Of a DNA stretch of 64,000 nt, positions 1 to 8,606 are shown piece by piece (position 1 is the stretch's first letter; each line of letters opens with the position of its first letter). The position numbers and the translations under genes are program-made. Origin of the DNA: Dorea_A sp016295505 (GTDB taxonomy: Bacteria > Bacillota > Clostridia > Lachnospirales > Lachnospiraceae); NCBI RefSeq assembly GCF_039832105.1, contig NZ_JBDOHS010000006.1, positions 1-64,000 of the forward strand. The letters are read 5' to 3'. A model generated the notes under the pieces. That model had not been told where the DNA came from. It made no database searches and saw nothing but the letters and a program-made list of their open reading frames with translations.

Positions 1-116
1 TATAGATGCTTTTTGACGTAAATACCACTATTTTTGTAACAAAAAACTTCCACCCAGTGGAATTTAATCCTACAAGGTGGAAGTAAGTCTTACAAAGTGG
101 AATTAACTTTTACAAG
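1..116. mobile_element. Probable end of an insertion element (partial)
   Basis: The first 116 bases hold no gene apart from the last codons of ptsI. They contain three 20-bp tandem repeats (57-76, 77-96, 97-116) and an inverted copy of the repeat start, TTCCAC at 48-53 against GTGGAA at 57-62. Arrays of short repeats just inside a terminus are known for IS21-type elements, and a terminal CA falls at 113-114 with ptsI coding sequence beginning right after it. The family is inferred; any transposase would lie to the left of the window. An alternative is a native intergenic repeat behind ptsI. Confidence 0.45.
57..116. repeat. Three 20-bp imperfect tandem repeats
   Basis: Three consecutive units of exactly 20 bases, each beginning GTGGAA and ending TACAA plus a purine, differ mainly at the middle positions. 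The array runs into the 3' end of ptsI: the last seven codons and the stop codon of ptsI lie inside units two and three. Confidence 0.9.
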
Positions 117-1754
117 TGACCATTTTGTTTTAATTTTTCTCAGATCCATCTCTCGTATCTTTTTACGGATCGGAAGTACAAAAGACGGAGACACCGACAG
201 CTCATCAATTCCCATATCAAGGAACGTCTCTGTCAGGCTCATATCTGCTCCGAGCTCGCCACAGATTCCTACCCAGCATCCATGCTGATGTCCATTCTCG
301 ATTGTCTGCCGGATCATCCGAAGAACTGCCGGATGATGAGAATCATAGATAGAATCAAGCTTACTGTTCTGCCGGTCGATTGCCAGGGTATACTGTGTCA
401 GATCATTGGTTCCGATGCTGAAGAAATCCACTTCTTCTGCCAGAAGATCACTGATCATGACTGCTGCCGGAGTCTCAATCATTATGCCCTGCTCCACTTC
501 ACCATATGCGATGCCCTGCTCGTCCAGCTCTCTTTTTACCTCCGCCACGATCTCTTTGATGCGGCGCACCTCATCCACGGAGATGATCATCGGATACATG
601 ATCGCAATATTTCCGTATGCACTTGCACGGAATAATGCGCGCAGCTGCGTCTTGAAGATCTCTGTTCTCTCCAGACAGATACGAATTGCACGAAATCCCA
701 TAGCCGGGTTCTCTTCATGTGCAATCTGGAAATAATCCGCCTGTTTGTCAGCGCCGATATCCAGTGTCCGCACAATCACCTTTTTTCCGGCCATATTTTC
801 TGCAACCGTCTTATACGTCTGGAACTGCGTCTCTTCATCCGGATAATCCGATGACTCCAGATACAGGAATTCACTTCGGAACAGACCGATTCCTGCCGCA
901 TCATTGGCAAGCACACTGGCGATATCCTTCACACTGCCGATATTGGCATACAGACGGATGGACTTTCCATCCAGCGTGACATCTTCTTTTCCCTTTAATT
1001 CTGACAACAGCTCTCTTGCACGGATGTCCTCTTCCTGACGCGCCTTCATCTGACTTAAGATCTCATCCTCCGGATCTACGTACAAGGTTCCGGAATAACC
1101 GTCTACCACTGCCAGTCTGCCGTTCCAGGCCTCCCGGATCTGAACACCGATCAGCGCAGGAATATTCATGGTTCTCGCAAGAATCGCCGTATGGGAATTG
1201 GCTGATCCGTGCTCGGTAACAAAAGCCAGGAGTTTTTCCTTGTCCATCTGTACCGTCTCACTCGGTGCAAGATCATCCGCCACAATGATTACCGGTTCTT
1301 CTCCGATATCACCGCCGTTCTCACGCCCGCTTAAGATATTGACCAGACGTTCGGATATGTCTTTTACATCCGCTGCTCTGGCTCTAAAATAATCATCATC
1401 CATATCTGCAAACATCTTTGCAAAGTTGTCTCCTGTTGTGGCAACGGCAAACTCTGCATTGACCTGCTGTGTCTCAATGATGTTGATGATGGAATCCACA
1501 TAGTCATCATCTTCCAGCATCATAGCATGCACTTCGAAGACAGCTGCATTCATCTCGCCCACTTCTTTTACTGCCTTTTCATACAGCGCATTCAACTGTT
1601 CCATTGCTTTCTGTCTTGCAGCCTCATATCTTCCGATCTCCGATGCGGTATCTTCAATCCTTGTCCGCTTTACAGACTGCTCCCCTTTCTGATAGAAAAG
1701 GATTCTTCCGATTGCAATGCCTTTGTATATCGATTTTCCAGTATATACTTCCAT
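90..1754 (-). CDS. ptsI: Phosphoenolpyruvate-protein phosphotransferase (PTS enzyme I)
   Basis: Enzyme I takes phosphate from PEP and passes it to His15 of HPr, feeding all PTS permeases in the cytoplasm. The 554-residue protein has the N-terminal HPr-binding and phosphohistidine region (phospho-His188 in GSANSHTA) and a C-terminal PEP-binding barrel with DFFSIGTNDLTQYTLA near 443-458 and the active-site Cys498 in VGICGE. The ATG at 1754 lies 15 bases after the ptsH stop. It is the last gene of ptsG-glcT/licT-ptsH-ptsI. The final residues after about Leu547 are encoded by a 20-bp repeat array, so the native C-terminus was probably replaced by a few residues. All catalytic motifs precede this and the enzyme is probably active. 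Confidence 0.97.
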   Translation of the reverse strand: MEVYTGKSIYKGIAIGRILFYQKGEQSVKRTRIEDTASEIGRYEAARQKAMEQLNALYEKAVKEVGEMNAAVFEVHAMMLEDDDYVDSIINIIETQQVNAEFAVATTGDNFAKMFADMDDDYFRARAADVKDISERLVNILSGRENGGDIGEEPVIIVADDLAPSETVQMDKEKLLAFVTEHGSANSHTAILARTMNIPALIGVQIREAWNGRLAVVDGYSGTLYVDPEDEILSQMKARQEEDIRARELLSELKGKEDVTLDGKSIRLYANIGSVKDIASVLANDAAGIGLFRSEFLYLESSDYPDEETQFQTYKTVAENMAGKKVIVRTLDIGADKQADYFQIAHEENPAMGFRAIRICLERTEIFKTQLRALFRASAYGNIAIMYPMIISVDEVRRIKEIVAEVKRELDEQGIAYGEVEQGIMIETPAAVMISDLLAEEVDFFSIGTNDLTQYTLAIDRQNSKLDSIYDSHHPAVLRMIRQTIENGHQHGCWVGICGELGADMSLTETFLDMGIDELSVSPSFVLPIRKKIREMDLRKIKTKWSLVKVNSTL

Positions 1755-1769
1755 ACCTGTGCTCCAATC

Positions 1770-2027
1770 TTACAGATTCTCTTTGAAAAATGTCTCCATA
1801 GCTGCTGCTGCCACTTCTTCATCAGCACCTTCTACTTCTACTGTCACTTCTTCTCCACATTTTACTCCCAGTCCCATGAGAACCATCAGTTTTCTGGCAT
1901 CTGCTTTCTTCTCTCCCTTTACGATTGTAATGGAAGATGCATATTTTTTTGCTTCCTTTACAAGCATTCCTGCCGGTCTTGCGTGAATTCCTACTTTGTC
2001 TGTGATTACGTAATTAAATGTTTTCAT
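1770..2027 (-). CDS. ptsH: Phosphocarrier protein HPr
   Basis: HPr relays phosphate from enzyme I to the EIIA domains of sugar permeases. The 85-residue protein has the normal family length and the active-site His15 in GIHARPAG. The position of the regulatory Ser46 of Bacillus HPr, which HPr kinase phosphorylates for CcpA-mediated catabolite repression, is Lys46 here (sequence ARKLMVLMG). The ATG at 2027 follows an AAGGAGAATG ribosome site. It sits between the antiterminator gene and ptsI, with ptsI 15 bases downstream. The identity is certain; the loss of Ser46 suggests this copy serves transport only, unless another HPr-like protein does the signalling. Confidence 0.97.
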   Translation of the reverse strand: MKTFNYVITDKVGIHARPAGMLVKEAKKYASSITIVKGEKKADARKLMVLMGLGVKCGEEVTVEVEGADEEVAAAAMETFFKENL

Positions 2028-2051
2028 AATATCATTCTCCTTTTTTCTTTT

Positions 2052-2900
2052 TTAATCTTCTTTTCCGGTATCCAGCTCATCACTTGCCACTCTTTCGATA
2101 TGCATTGCCAGATACCCGACCTCTACTTCTTCCAGCGCACATCCCAGACTGTGCCCGACCTGTCTGCAGACACTTTCTGCCATCTGATATGCCTCCGGAA
2201 ATTTGATCTTCATATAATCATTCATATTGACCTTCAGCTTCTCACCGCTCATAGCACGCGCTACCATATATCGGATATGATTCATCAGACGATTATAGGA
2301 AAGAGAAGCCACATCGATGGACTTTCCGACGGTCTGCTCCACCAGAGAGATACATTCCCTTACTGCTCTTGCCATCTGCATTGCCTGTGATACCTTCTCA
2401 TCATCAATTGCAGAATGTATATGAAGCGCAACGTATCCGACCTCGTCATCATCAATCTGGATACCCATCCGTTTCTCCAGAAGCGGCCGGATCTTTTCCG
2501 CTGCCTTAAATTCCATATGGAACAGAATCCGGATATCCTCCGTCAGAGGATTGCTGATCTGCTCGTAATTCTTAATTCTCTGTACTGCAAATGCAATATG
2601 ATCTGCCAGTGGGAACAGTACATTGCGGTCAATCCGGCCAAATATCTTTTCTGCCTCATTTAACACTTCATTCGTGATCTCAAGAAATTCCGGTGCTACC
2701 GACTGAACGATCTCTCTGGCGTCACCGCGCTCTGTATATTCCTTCAGTGAATATACCCGGTCTTCCGGTCTGGTCTCAATTCTTTCACTTACCTTTTTAC
2801 CGAATCCGATTCCTTTTCCCATGATCAGGCATTCCTGATGTTCTCTCTCGCTGATCGCAATGACTGTATTATGATTTAATACTTTTTTTATCCTGTACAT
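2052..2900 (-). CDS. BglG/LicT/GlcT-family transcription antiterminator
   Basis: This RNA-binding antiterminator stabilises a hairpin in a leader RNA and so prevents formation of an overlapping terminator; PTS-dependent phosphorylation of its two PRD domains sets its activity. The N-terminal CAT domain (MYRIKKVLNHNTVIAI, about 1-55) and two PRDs with conserved histidines (LFPLADHIAFAV; YVALHIHSA; the LMNHIRY and LAMHIERV pair) are visible. I place the start at the ATG at 2900 behind a GTGGGGAATGAG site; an in-frame GTG at 2912 is less likely. It follows ptsG by 34 bases, and a matching RNA target lies upstream of ptsG, so a GlcT-like role in ptsG control is likely. LicT is the alternative name. 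Confidence 0.92.
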   Translation of the reverse strand: MYRIKKVLNHNTVIAISEREHQECLIMGKGIGFGKKVSERIETRPEDRVYSLKEYTERGDAREIVQSVAPEFLEITNEVLNEAEKIFGRIDRNVLFPLADHIAFAVQRIKNYEQISNPLTEDIRILFHMEFKAAEKIRPLLEKRMGIQIDDDEVGYVALHIHSAIDDEKVSQAMQMARAVRECISLVEQTVGKSIDVASLSYNRLMNHIRYMVARAMSGEKLKVNMNDYMKIKFPEAYQMAESVCRQVGHSLGCALEEVEVGYLAMHIERVASDELDTGKED

Positions 2901-2934
2901 CTCATTCCCCACTTACATTTCATTTCTTATCTTC

Positions 2935-5070
2935 TTATTCGCAGATATCCACTGCAAACAGTGCTTCTCCCGCCTGAATCTCCCCGTCTCTGATCAGACG
3001 AATCTTCTGGTTATCCTCAAGCTCCGTACAAAGGATTGGTGATACCAGAGAAGGCGCATGTGCTTTCAGATAATCCAGATCCAGCTTCAGCATCGGATCT
3101 CCCTTCTTTACCTTCTGACCATTCTCTACAAACACTTCAAATCCCTCGCCGTCAAGCTTCACCGTATCAATTCCGACATGAATCAGAAGACTGATTCCGG
3201 AATCCGTCTGGAAACCAATTGCGTGCCTGGTGTCAAATACAAAGCATACTTCTCCGTCTTCCGGTGCTCTTACGATTGCATCCTCCGGTGTAACGACCGC
3301 TCCGTCCCCCATCATGCGCTTTGCAAATGCTTCATCCGGCGCCGTCGAAAGATCTGCCGCCAGTCCTGTGATCGGACTTGAGATCTCAATGGTCTTTACT
3401 ACCTTCTGTTCTTTTTCTTCCGTTACTGCTTCTTCAACGGCTTCCTGTACCTCTTCTTCCGTATATTCCTCATCCGGCGCTGTCTCCAGATAATCCTCGA
3501 GATTGGACTTGATCACCGTTACCCGCGGTCCGTAGATGATCTGAACACCATTTCCTTTGTGTACGACACCGGAAGCGCCTGTAGCCTTCAAAAGTGCATC
3601 ATTTACCAGTTCTGCCTTGTACACCGTACAGCGAAGTCTGGTTGCACAGCAGTCCACATCAGAGATATTCTTCTTGCCGCCAAGTCCGCGACAGATGCTC
3701 TGTGAAAGTTCATCCACAGAAGATCCGCTTCCTGCAGATTCTCCTTTCTTTCTTGCTTCCACGTCGCTTCTTCGATATAACTTCACCTCTTCACTGTCAT
3801 CTCTTCCCGGAGTCTTCAGATCCATTTTTCGGATCAGGAATCCAAACAGGAAATAATATACGATAAAGTATACAACTCCCACGATGACGATCCAGATCCA
3901 GCTGGTCTTTTCATTGCCCTGAAGGACACCAAAGAGGAACATGTCGATCATACCTCCGGAGAATGTCATACCTACACCGACATTAAATACATGCATCAGC
4001 ATATATGCAAGTCCTGCAAACACACAATGGATTCCATAAAGGAGCGGTGCCACAAACAGGAAGGTAAATTCCAGAGGTTCCGTGATACCGGTCAGCATGG
4101 AAGTCAGTGCTGCTGAAAGCAGAAGGCCTCCAACTTCTTTTCTCTTTTCCGGCTTTGCGCATTTGTACATTGCAAGTGCCGCTCCCGGGAGTCCGAAGAT
4201 CATCAGCGGGAATTTACCGGACATGAATCTCGTTGCAGATACTGCAAAATGTTCTACCGTCGGGTCTGCCAGCTGAGCAAAAAAGATATTCTGAGCTCCT
4301 TCCACTGCCTGGCCCGCAACCTCCAGCGTTCCGCCAAGTGCAGTCTGCCAGAACGGGAGATAGAACACATGATGCAGACCGAACGGAATTAACAGACGTT
4401 CCATCAATCCGTACAGCCAGGTTCCAAAATATCCGGAATTCAGAACCACATCTCCTACTGCATAGATACCGCCCTGGATCACCGGCCAGATAAAGTACAT
4501 GGCAATTCCCACTCCTGTATATACCAGAGAGCATATGATCGGCACGAATCTGGTGCCTCCAAAGAAGGACAATACCTGCGGAAGTTCAATCTTATAATAT
4601 CTGTTGTGAAGAGCCGCAACTCCCAGTCCGACGATGATACCTCCGAACACACCCATCTGAAGAGAAGTAATTCCGCATACGGACGTCGTTGCGCCTTCCA
4701 GCATACTCTCCGTTCCTCCTCCGATCTCAATCATGGCTCCGATCGAAGCGTGCATGATAAAGAACGCGATCACGGCTGCAAGCGCTGCAACTTCTTTTTC
4801 CTTCTTTGCCATACCGATTGCCACACCCATGGCAAATATCAGTGGCAGATTCGCAAATACAATATTTCCTGCATCTTTCATAACCAGGAAGATGGCGTGA
4901 AATACCGTTCCTTCTCCCAGAACCCCCTGCAGTCCGTACGCCGCAAGCATGGTTTCATTACTGAAGGAGCTTCCGACTCCCAGCAACAGCCCGGCTACAG
5001 GAAGAATTGCGATCGGCAGCATAAATGATCTTCCCACACGCTGCAATACACCAAAAATTTTGTCTTTCAT
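2935..5070 (-). CDS. ptsG: PTS glucose/N-acetylglucosamine-type EIICBA permease
   Basis: This integral membrane permease imports and phosphorylates a hexose, glucose or GlcNAc by family. The 711 residues carry, in order, EIIC (about 1-415, multiple membrane segments, sugar-binding GITEPLEF near 328-335), EIIB (about 450-530, phospho-Cys475 in CATRLR) and EIIA (about 560-711, His616 and phospho-His631 in LLIHVGIDTV). The ATG at 5070 has an AAGGAGAAAAGAG site; an upstream in-frame extension to 5151 runs into the leader terminator and is rejected. The leader has a promoter, an antiterminator target and a terminator, and the next gene encodes the antiterminator. Substrate cannot be fixed from sequence alone. 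Confidence 0.95.
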   Translation of the reverse strand: MKDKIFGVLQRVGRSFMLPIAILPVAGLLLGVGSSFSNETMLAAYGLQGVLGEGTVFHAIFLVMKDAGNIVFANLPLIFAMGVAIGMAKKEKEVAALAAVIAFFIMHASIGAMIEIGGGTESMLEGATTSVCGITSLQMGVFGGIIVGLGVAALHNRYYKIELPQVLSFFGGTRFVPIICSLVYTGVGIAMYFIWPVIQGGIYAVGDVVLNSGYFGTWLYGLMERLLIPFGLHHVFYLPFWQTALGGTLEVAGQAVEGAQNIFFAQLADPTVEHFAVSATRFMSGKFPLMIFGLPGAALAMYKCAKPEKRKEVGGLLLSAALTSMLTGITEPLEFTFLFVAPLLYGIHCVFAGLAYMLMHVFNVGVGMTFSGGMIDMFLFGVLQGNEKTSWIWIVIVGVVYFIVYYFLFGFLIRKMDLKTPGRDDSEEVKLYRRSDVEARKKGESAGSGSSVDELSQSICRGLGGKKNISDVDCCATRLRCTVYKAELVNDALLKATGASGVVHKGNGVQIIYGPRVTVIKSNLEDYLETAPDEEYTEEEVQEAVEEAVTEEKEQKVVKTIEISSPITGLAADLSTAPDEAFAKRMMGDGAVVTPEDAIVRAPEDGEVCFVFDTRHAIGFQTDSGISLLIHVGIDTVKLDGEGFEVFVENGQKVKKGDPMLKLDLDYLKAHAPSLVSPILCTELEDNQKIRLIRDGEIQAGEALFAVDICE

Positions 5071-5149
5071 CTCTTTTCTCCTTTTCCACTTCTGCCGGAA
5101 CACCTCTGTGTGTCTGCGGATGGGTTCCTTTTTTCTATCATTATAGTAC

Positions 5150-5204
5150 AAAAAAAGGCATTAACACACATAAATATCCCTTGCATTTATGTATAGTTAA
5201 TGCC
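5150..5204 (-). terminator. ptsG leader terminator (attenuator)
   Basis: Inverted arms GGCATTAAC at 5157-5165 and GTTAATGCC at 5196-5204, with an inner ACATAAAT/ATTTATGT-like pairing, are followed on the minus strand by seven T residues (5150-5156). It lies between the ptsG promoter and gene and overlaps the antiterminator target at 5200-5204, so the two structures are mutually exclusive. Confidence 0.88.
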
Positions 5205-5227
5205 TCGTTCTTCAAAACAAGTAACAT
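5200..5227 (-). promoter_or_regulatory. Ribonucleic antiterminator target (RAT) of ptsG
   Basis: On the minus strand the 28 bases form a lower stem ATG/CAT, the asymmetric internal loop TTA against GG, and an upper stem CTTGTT/AACGAG with a six-base loop. The layout (TGTTACT, stem-loop, GGCAT) matches my recollection of the Bacillus subtilis ptsG target of GlcT. Its 3' part shares five bases with the 5' arm of the terminator, as the antitermination mechanism needs. Confidence 0.82.
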
Positions 5228-5245
5228 GCTATCACTAGATATTAA

Positions 5246-5272
5246 CTTATCACCGCACATTTTATTTGTCAA
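5246..5272 (-). promoter_or_regulatory. Candidate promoter of ptsG operon
   Basis: A perfect -35 TTGACA (5267-5272) lies upstream of the antiterminator target. The -10 is poor: GATAAG at 15 bases or TAAGTT at 17. The position fits a leader transcript that begins just before the RAT. Confidence 0.5.
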
Positions 5273-5301
5273 GCAGTTTTCTCTTCCGGAACGCAAAAAA
5301 A

Positions 5302-6792
5302 TTAATATCTCGCGCACACTCTTGTCAGATGACGGATCCTGTCAATCAGATCTTCTGTAAAAGCATCCTTCTTCATTCTCCACATCCAGTTACCCCCCAG
5401 TGTAGACGGTGTATTGATCCTCGCCTCTTTTCCGAGTCCCAGATAATCCTGTACCGGTATGATACAGGTATCTGCCACACTTCGCATGGCAAGACCGATA
5501 TAATCCCATGCAATCTCTTCCTCCGGAGTAAAACGATTGCCCAGATATTCCAGCGCCATCTCCTTGTCTTCCGGCGCAAGAACTTCGTACCATCCTCTGA
5601 CGGTATCGTTATCATGCGTCCCTGTATAGACCACACAATTTCTCTCATAATTATGCGGAAGATAATCGCTGTCTTCCCGGGAATCAAATGCGAACTGAAG
5701 AACCTTCATGCCCGGATAACCACTGTCCGCCAGAAGCTTTCTTACACTTTCTGTCAAAAATCCCAGATCTTCCGCAATGATCGGAAGGTCTCCAAGCTCT
5801 CTTCGGATCGCATGGAACAGCTCCATGCCCGGTCCCGGCATCCATGCCCCATGCTCCGCCGTCTTATCTCCATACGGAATCGAATAATATTCATCAAAGC
5901 CACGGAAGTGATCGATCCGGATCACATCGTAGAGCTTAAAACAACCTGCAATTCTCTGGATCCACCACGCATACCCCGTTTCTTTATGGTATTCCCAGTC
6001 ATAGAGCGGATTCCCCCAGAGCTGACCGGTTGCGGAAAATCCATCTGGCGGACATCCGGCAACTGCGACCGGCAGATTCTTCTCATCCAGCTGGAACAGC
6101 TTTGGATTCGCCCAGGTATCTGCACTGTCAAACGCCACATAGATCGGAATATCACCGATGATCTGAATCCCCTGTTCATTGGCATATGCTTTCAGAGCTG
6201 TCCACTGAACCGAAAACAGATACTGCTGATATTCATAGAAAGCAATCTCATCTGCCAGTTCTTCCGTGTACCGCTCCATAGCCTCCGGCTGCCTGAGACG
6301 AATATCCTCATCCCAATTGTCCCAGCTCTTTCCTCCAAACCGATTCTTCACTGCCATATAAAGGGCATAATCCCGAAGCCAGAACTTCTCTCTTTCCACA
6401 AAGTCTACATACGCAGACTCCTGTAACCCTCCGGACTCTTTCGCCCGATGATAGGCAATTCTTAACACATCAAACCGCGCATGGTACAGCTTTTCGTAGT
6501 TGATGGCCGTCTCATCCTCTCCGAAATCAGCCGCATCACACTCTTCTCTGGTGAGCATTCCTTCTTCGATCAAAGTCTCCAGATCGATAAAGTAAGGGTT
6601 GCCTGCAAATGTAGAAAAAGACTGGTACGGAGAATCTCCATAACCAGTTGGTCCCAGTGGCAGGATCTGCCACTGGGACTGTCCGGACTTTTTCAGGATA
6701 TCTGCAAAATGATATGCTTCTTTTGAAAAGCAGCCAATACCATAGGAACCTGGCAATGCCGATATCGGCATCAACATTCCACTTTTTCTCAT
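5302..6792 (-). CDS. malQ: 4-alpha-glucanotransferase (amylomaltase, GH77)
   Basis: This cytoplasmic enzyme transfers alpha-1,4-glucan segments between maltodextrins, releasing glucose. The 496-residue protein has the GH77 landmarks: an N-terminal GYGDSPYQ motif, GDIPIYVAFDSADTW, nucleophile region IRIDHFRGFDEYY, acid/base region IIAEDLGFLT and GTHDNDT. I start at the ATG at 6792, eight bases after a GGAGGA site, rather than the in-frame ATG at 6819. It follows two sugar ABC permease genes by 36 bases and probably shares their transcript, which points to maltodextrin or starch-fragment use. It ends at 5302, just before the ptsG promoter. Confidence 0.96.
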   Translation of the reverse strand: MRKSGMLMPISALPGSYGIGCFSKEAYHFADILKKSGQSQWQILPLGPTGYGDSPYQSFSTFAGNPYFIDLETLIEEGMLTREECDAADFGEDETAINYEKLYHARFDVLRIAYHRAKESGGLQESAYVDFVEREKFWLRDYALYMAVKNRFGGKSWDNWDEDIRLRQPEAMERYTEELADEIAFYEYQQYLFSVQWTALKAYANEQGIQIIGDIPIYVAFDSADTWANPKLFQLDEKNLPVAVAGCPPDGFSATGQLWGNPLYDWEYHKETGYAWWIQRIAGCFKLYDVIRIDHFRGFDEYYSIPYGDKTAEHGAWMPGPGMELFHAIRRELGDLPIIAEDLGFLTESVRKLLADSGYPGMKVLQFAFDSREDSDYLPHNYERNCVVYTGTHDNDTVRGWYEVLAPEDKEMALEYLGNRFTPEEEIAWDYIGLAMRSVADTCIIPVQDYLGLGKEARINTPSTLGGNWMWRMKKDAFTEDLIDRIRHLTRVCARY

Positions 6793-6828
6793 GTCATCTA
6801 TCCTCCAAGTATATTTCATATTCCTATT

Positions 6829-7665
6829 TTAACCCTTAACAGCTCCGGCCGCAACACCTTTGATGATGTGTTTCTGGCAGGACAGATAGAAGATGATAAC
6901 CGGAATAATCGCAAGGATAAGAGCCGCCATAATTGCACCCATATCCACACGTCCGTAGCTTCCCTTCATGTACTGGATGATGATAGAGATCGTCTTATAT
7001 TTATTCAGATCCAGTACCAGATATGGAAGCAGGAAGTCATTCCAGATCCACATGGTCTCCAGAATACCAACGGAGATATAAGTCGGTTTCATGATCGGAA
7101 GTACTACAGAGAAGAAGGTACGAAGCGGTGTACATCCGTCGATCATGGCAGCTTCCTCAATTTCAAGCGGAATCGATTTGACGAATCCACAGAACATGAA
7201 GACCGCAAGTCCGGCTCCGAATCCCAGATAGATGATGATGATTCCCCACGGGGTATTCAGTCTGGTACGGTCCGCAATCAGAGAAAGTGTGAACATCACC
7301 ATCTGGAACGGAACAACCATGGAAAATACACATAACAGATACATCGTCTTTGTAAATCTGGTATTAACTCTTGTAATATACCATGCGCACATGGAGGTAC
7401 AGATCAGGATCACCAACACAGATCCGACCGTAATAAATACCGTCCATCCAACTGCACTCAACAGCTGATATTTGTCGATCGCAGCAAGATAGTTATCCAT
7501 GCCTACGAATGTCTTTTCCGTCGGCAGGGTAAATGGTTCTTTGTTGATAAATACTTTTTTCTTAAAGGAATTGATGAGCACGATCAGGATCGGCAGAATA
7601 TAGATCACACCAAGAATCGTAAATATACCGGTTCCGGCCCAGCTTAATTTGTTTTTCCACTTCAT
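6829..7665 (-). CDS. Sugar ABC transporter permease (MalG type)
   Basis: This membrane permease forms the channel of a CUT1-family carbohydrate importer with the preceding gene product. The 278 residues show about six hydrophobic segments and the ATPase-contacting EAA loop, EIEEAAMIDGCTPLRTFF. The ATG at 7665 directly abuts the stop of the first permease gene, and an AGGAGG ribosome site lies inside that gene. No ATPase gene is present in the cluster, so a shared ATPase such as MsmK encoded elsewhere is expected. Linked malQ suggests a maltooligosaccharide substrate, but this is inference. Confidence 0.92.
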   Translation of the reverse strand: MKWKNKLSWAGTGIFTILGVIYILPILIVLINSFKKKVFINKEPFTLPTEKTFVGMDNYLAAIDKYQLLSAVGWTVFITVGSVLVILICTSMCAWYITRVNTRFTKTMYLLCVFSMVVPFQMVMFTLSLIADRTRLNTPWGIIIIYLGFGAGLAVFMFCGFVKSIPLEIEEAAMIDGCTPLRTFFSVVLPIMKPTYISVGILETMWIWNDFLLPYLVLDLNKYKTISIIIQYMKGSYGRVDMGAIMAALILAIIPVIIFYLSCQKHIIKGVAAGAVKG

Positions 7666-8508
7666 TTACTGCTGCACCTCCTTTGAACGTGTTGCTCTCA
7701 ACTGCAGCATACCGATTGCCACTACAAGCAGGAAGAAAAGTACTGCCTTCGCCTGTCCGACACCTTCCCATCCGGTACGTCCATAGAATGTATTGTAGAT
7801 ATTGAGTGCCATCATTTCTGACATCTTCGACGGTTCACCTGCTGTCAGTGACAAGTTCTGGTCAAAGAGCTTGAATCCGTTGGTAATGGACAGGAATACA
7901 CAGATCGTAATAGACGGCATCATCATCGGAACAGTCACTTTCCACAATCTCTGCCAGCTGGTCGCCCCGTCGATCTGTGCTGCTTCCAGTACATCTCCCG
8001 GAATGGACTGAAGACCGGCAATGTAGATGATCATCATATAACCTATCTGCTGCCAGCTTACCAGGATGATCAATCCCCAGAAACCAAGCCACTCATTTAA
8101 TTTCAGTGCTGTATTATAATTGGACAGGATTCCGTCAAAGATCAGCTGCCAGATATAACCAAGCACGATACCTCCGATCAGGTTTGGCATGAAGAAAATG
8201 GTACGGAAGATGTTGGTTCCTCTCATTTTCTGAGTCAGCGCCATGGCAAGCGCAAATGCAAACACATTGATCACTACCAGAGATACAACCGCAAATAAAG
8301 CGGTGTACCAGAACGAATGTCTGAAAACCGTATCTTGAAATGCTTTTATGTAATTTGAAAAACCTACAAACTTTGCGTCTGTAACTGTCGTAAACTTACA
8401 GAACGAAAGCCAGATTCCCATGATAAACGGGACAATAAAGCCGAGTGTAAACGCACAGAATGTTGGGAGTACGAATATCGGCATATAACGTTTCATGGCC
8501 TTTTCCAC
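7666..8508 (-). CDS. Sugar ABC transporter permease (MalF type)
   Basis: This is the first of two permease subunits of a CUT1 sugar importer. The 280 residues contain about six membrane segments and an EAA-type loop, DVLEAAQIDGATSWQRLWKVTVP. The start is a GTG at 8508 behind AGGAGGGCGATTTT; an ATG four codons downstream is the alternative. A strong stem-loop separates it from the upstream binding-protein gene, which should make the permeases less abundant than the binding protein, a common design in such operons. The stop codon touches the start of the next permease gene. Confidence 0.92.
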   Translation of the reverse strand: MEKAMKRYMPIFVLPTFCAFTLGFIVPFIMGIWLSFCKFTTVTDAKFVGFSNYIKAFQDTVFRHSFWYTALFAVVSLVVINVFAFALAMALTQKMRGTNIFRTIFFMPNLIGGIVLGYIWQLIFDGILSNYNTALKLNEWLGFWGLIILVSWQQIGYMMIIYIAGLQSIPGDVLEAAQIDGATSWQRLWKVTVPMMMPSITICVFLSITNGFKLFDQNLSLTAGEPSKMSEMMALNIYNTFYGRTGWEGVGQAKAVLFFLLVVAIGMLQLRATRSKEVQQ

Positions 8509-8526
8509 AAAATCGCCCTCCTTCTC

Positions 8527-8559
8527 AAAAAGCGGCGGGCGAACAATCTCGCCCGCCGC
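8527..8559 (-). terminator. Intercistronic attenuator between binding protein and permeases
   Basis: Perfect 11-bp arms (8532-8542 and 8549-8559, rich in G and C) with a six-base loop are followed on the minus strand by five T residues (8527-8531). The structure lies between the binding-protein gene and the first permease, 19 bases before the GTG start, and should stop or slow part of the transcripts. Confidence 0.88.
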
Positions 8560-8606
8560 ATCCTTTATGCTTTGCCTTTTGTCAGAACACCTTATCCTCG
8601 AACAGA

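Noticed and set aside
1527..2390. Long plus-strand reading frame of 287 codons
   Set aside because: It is antisense to ptsI, ptsH and the antiterminator gene, is rich in Cys, His and Phe as expected from a shadow frame, and lacks a ribosome site.
5266..6426. Plus-strand reading frame of 386 codons
   Set aside because: It lies entirely opposite malQ, which has all GH77 motifs; composition and lack of a start signal mark it as a shadow.
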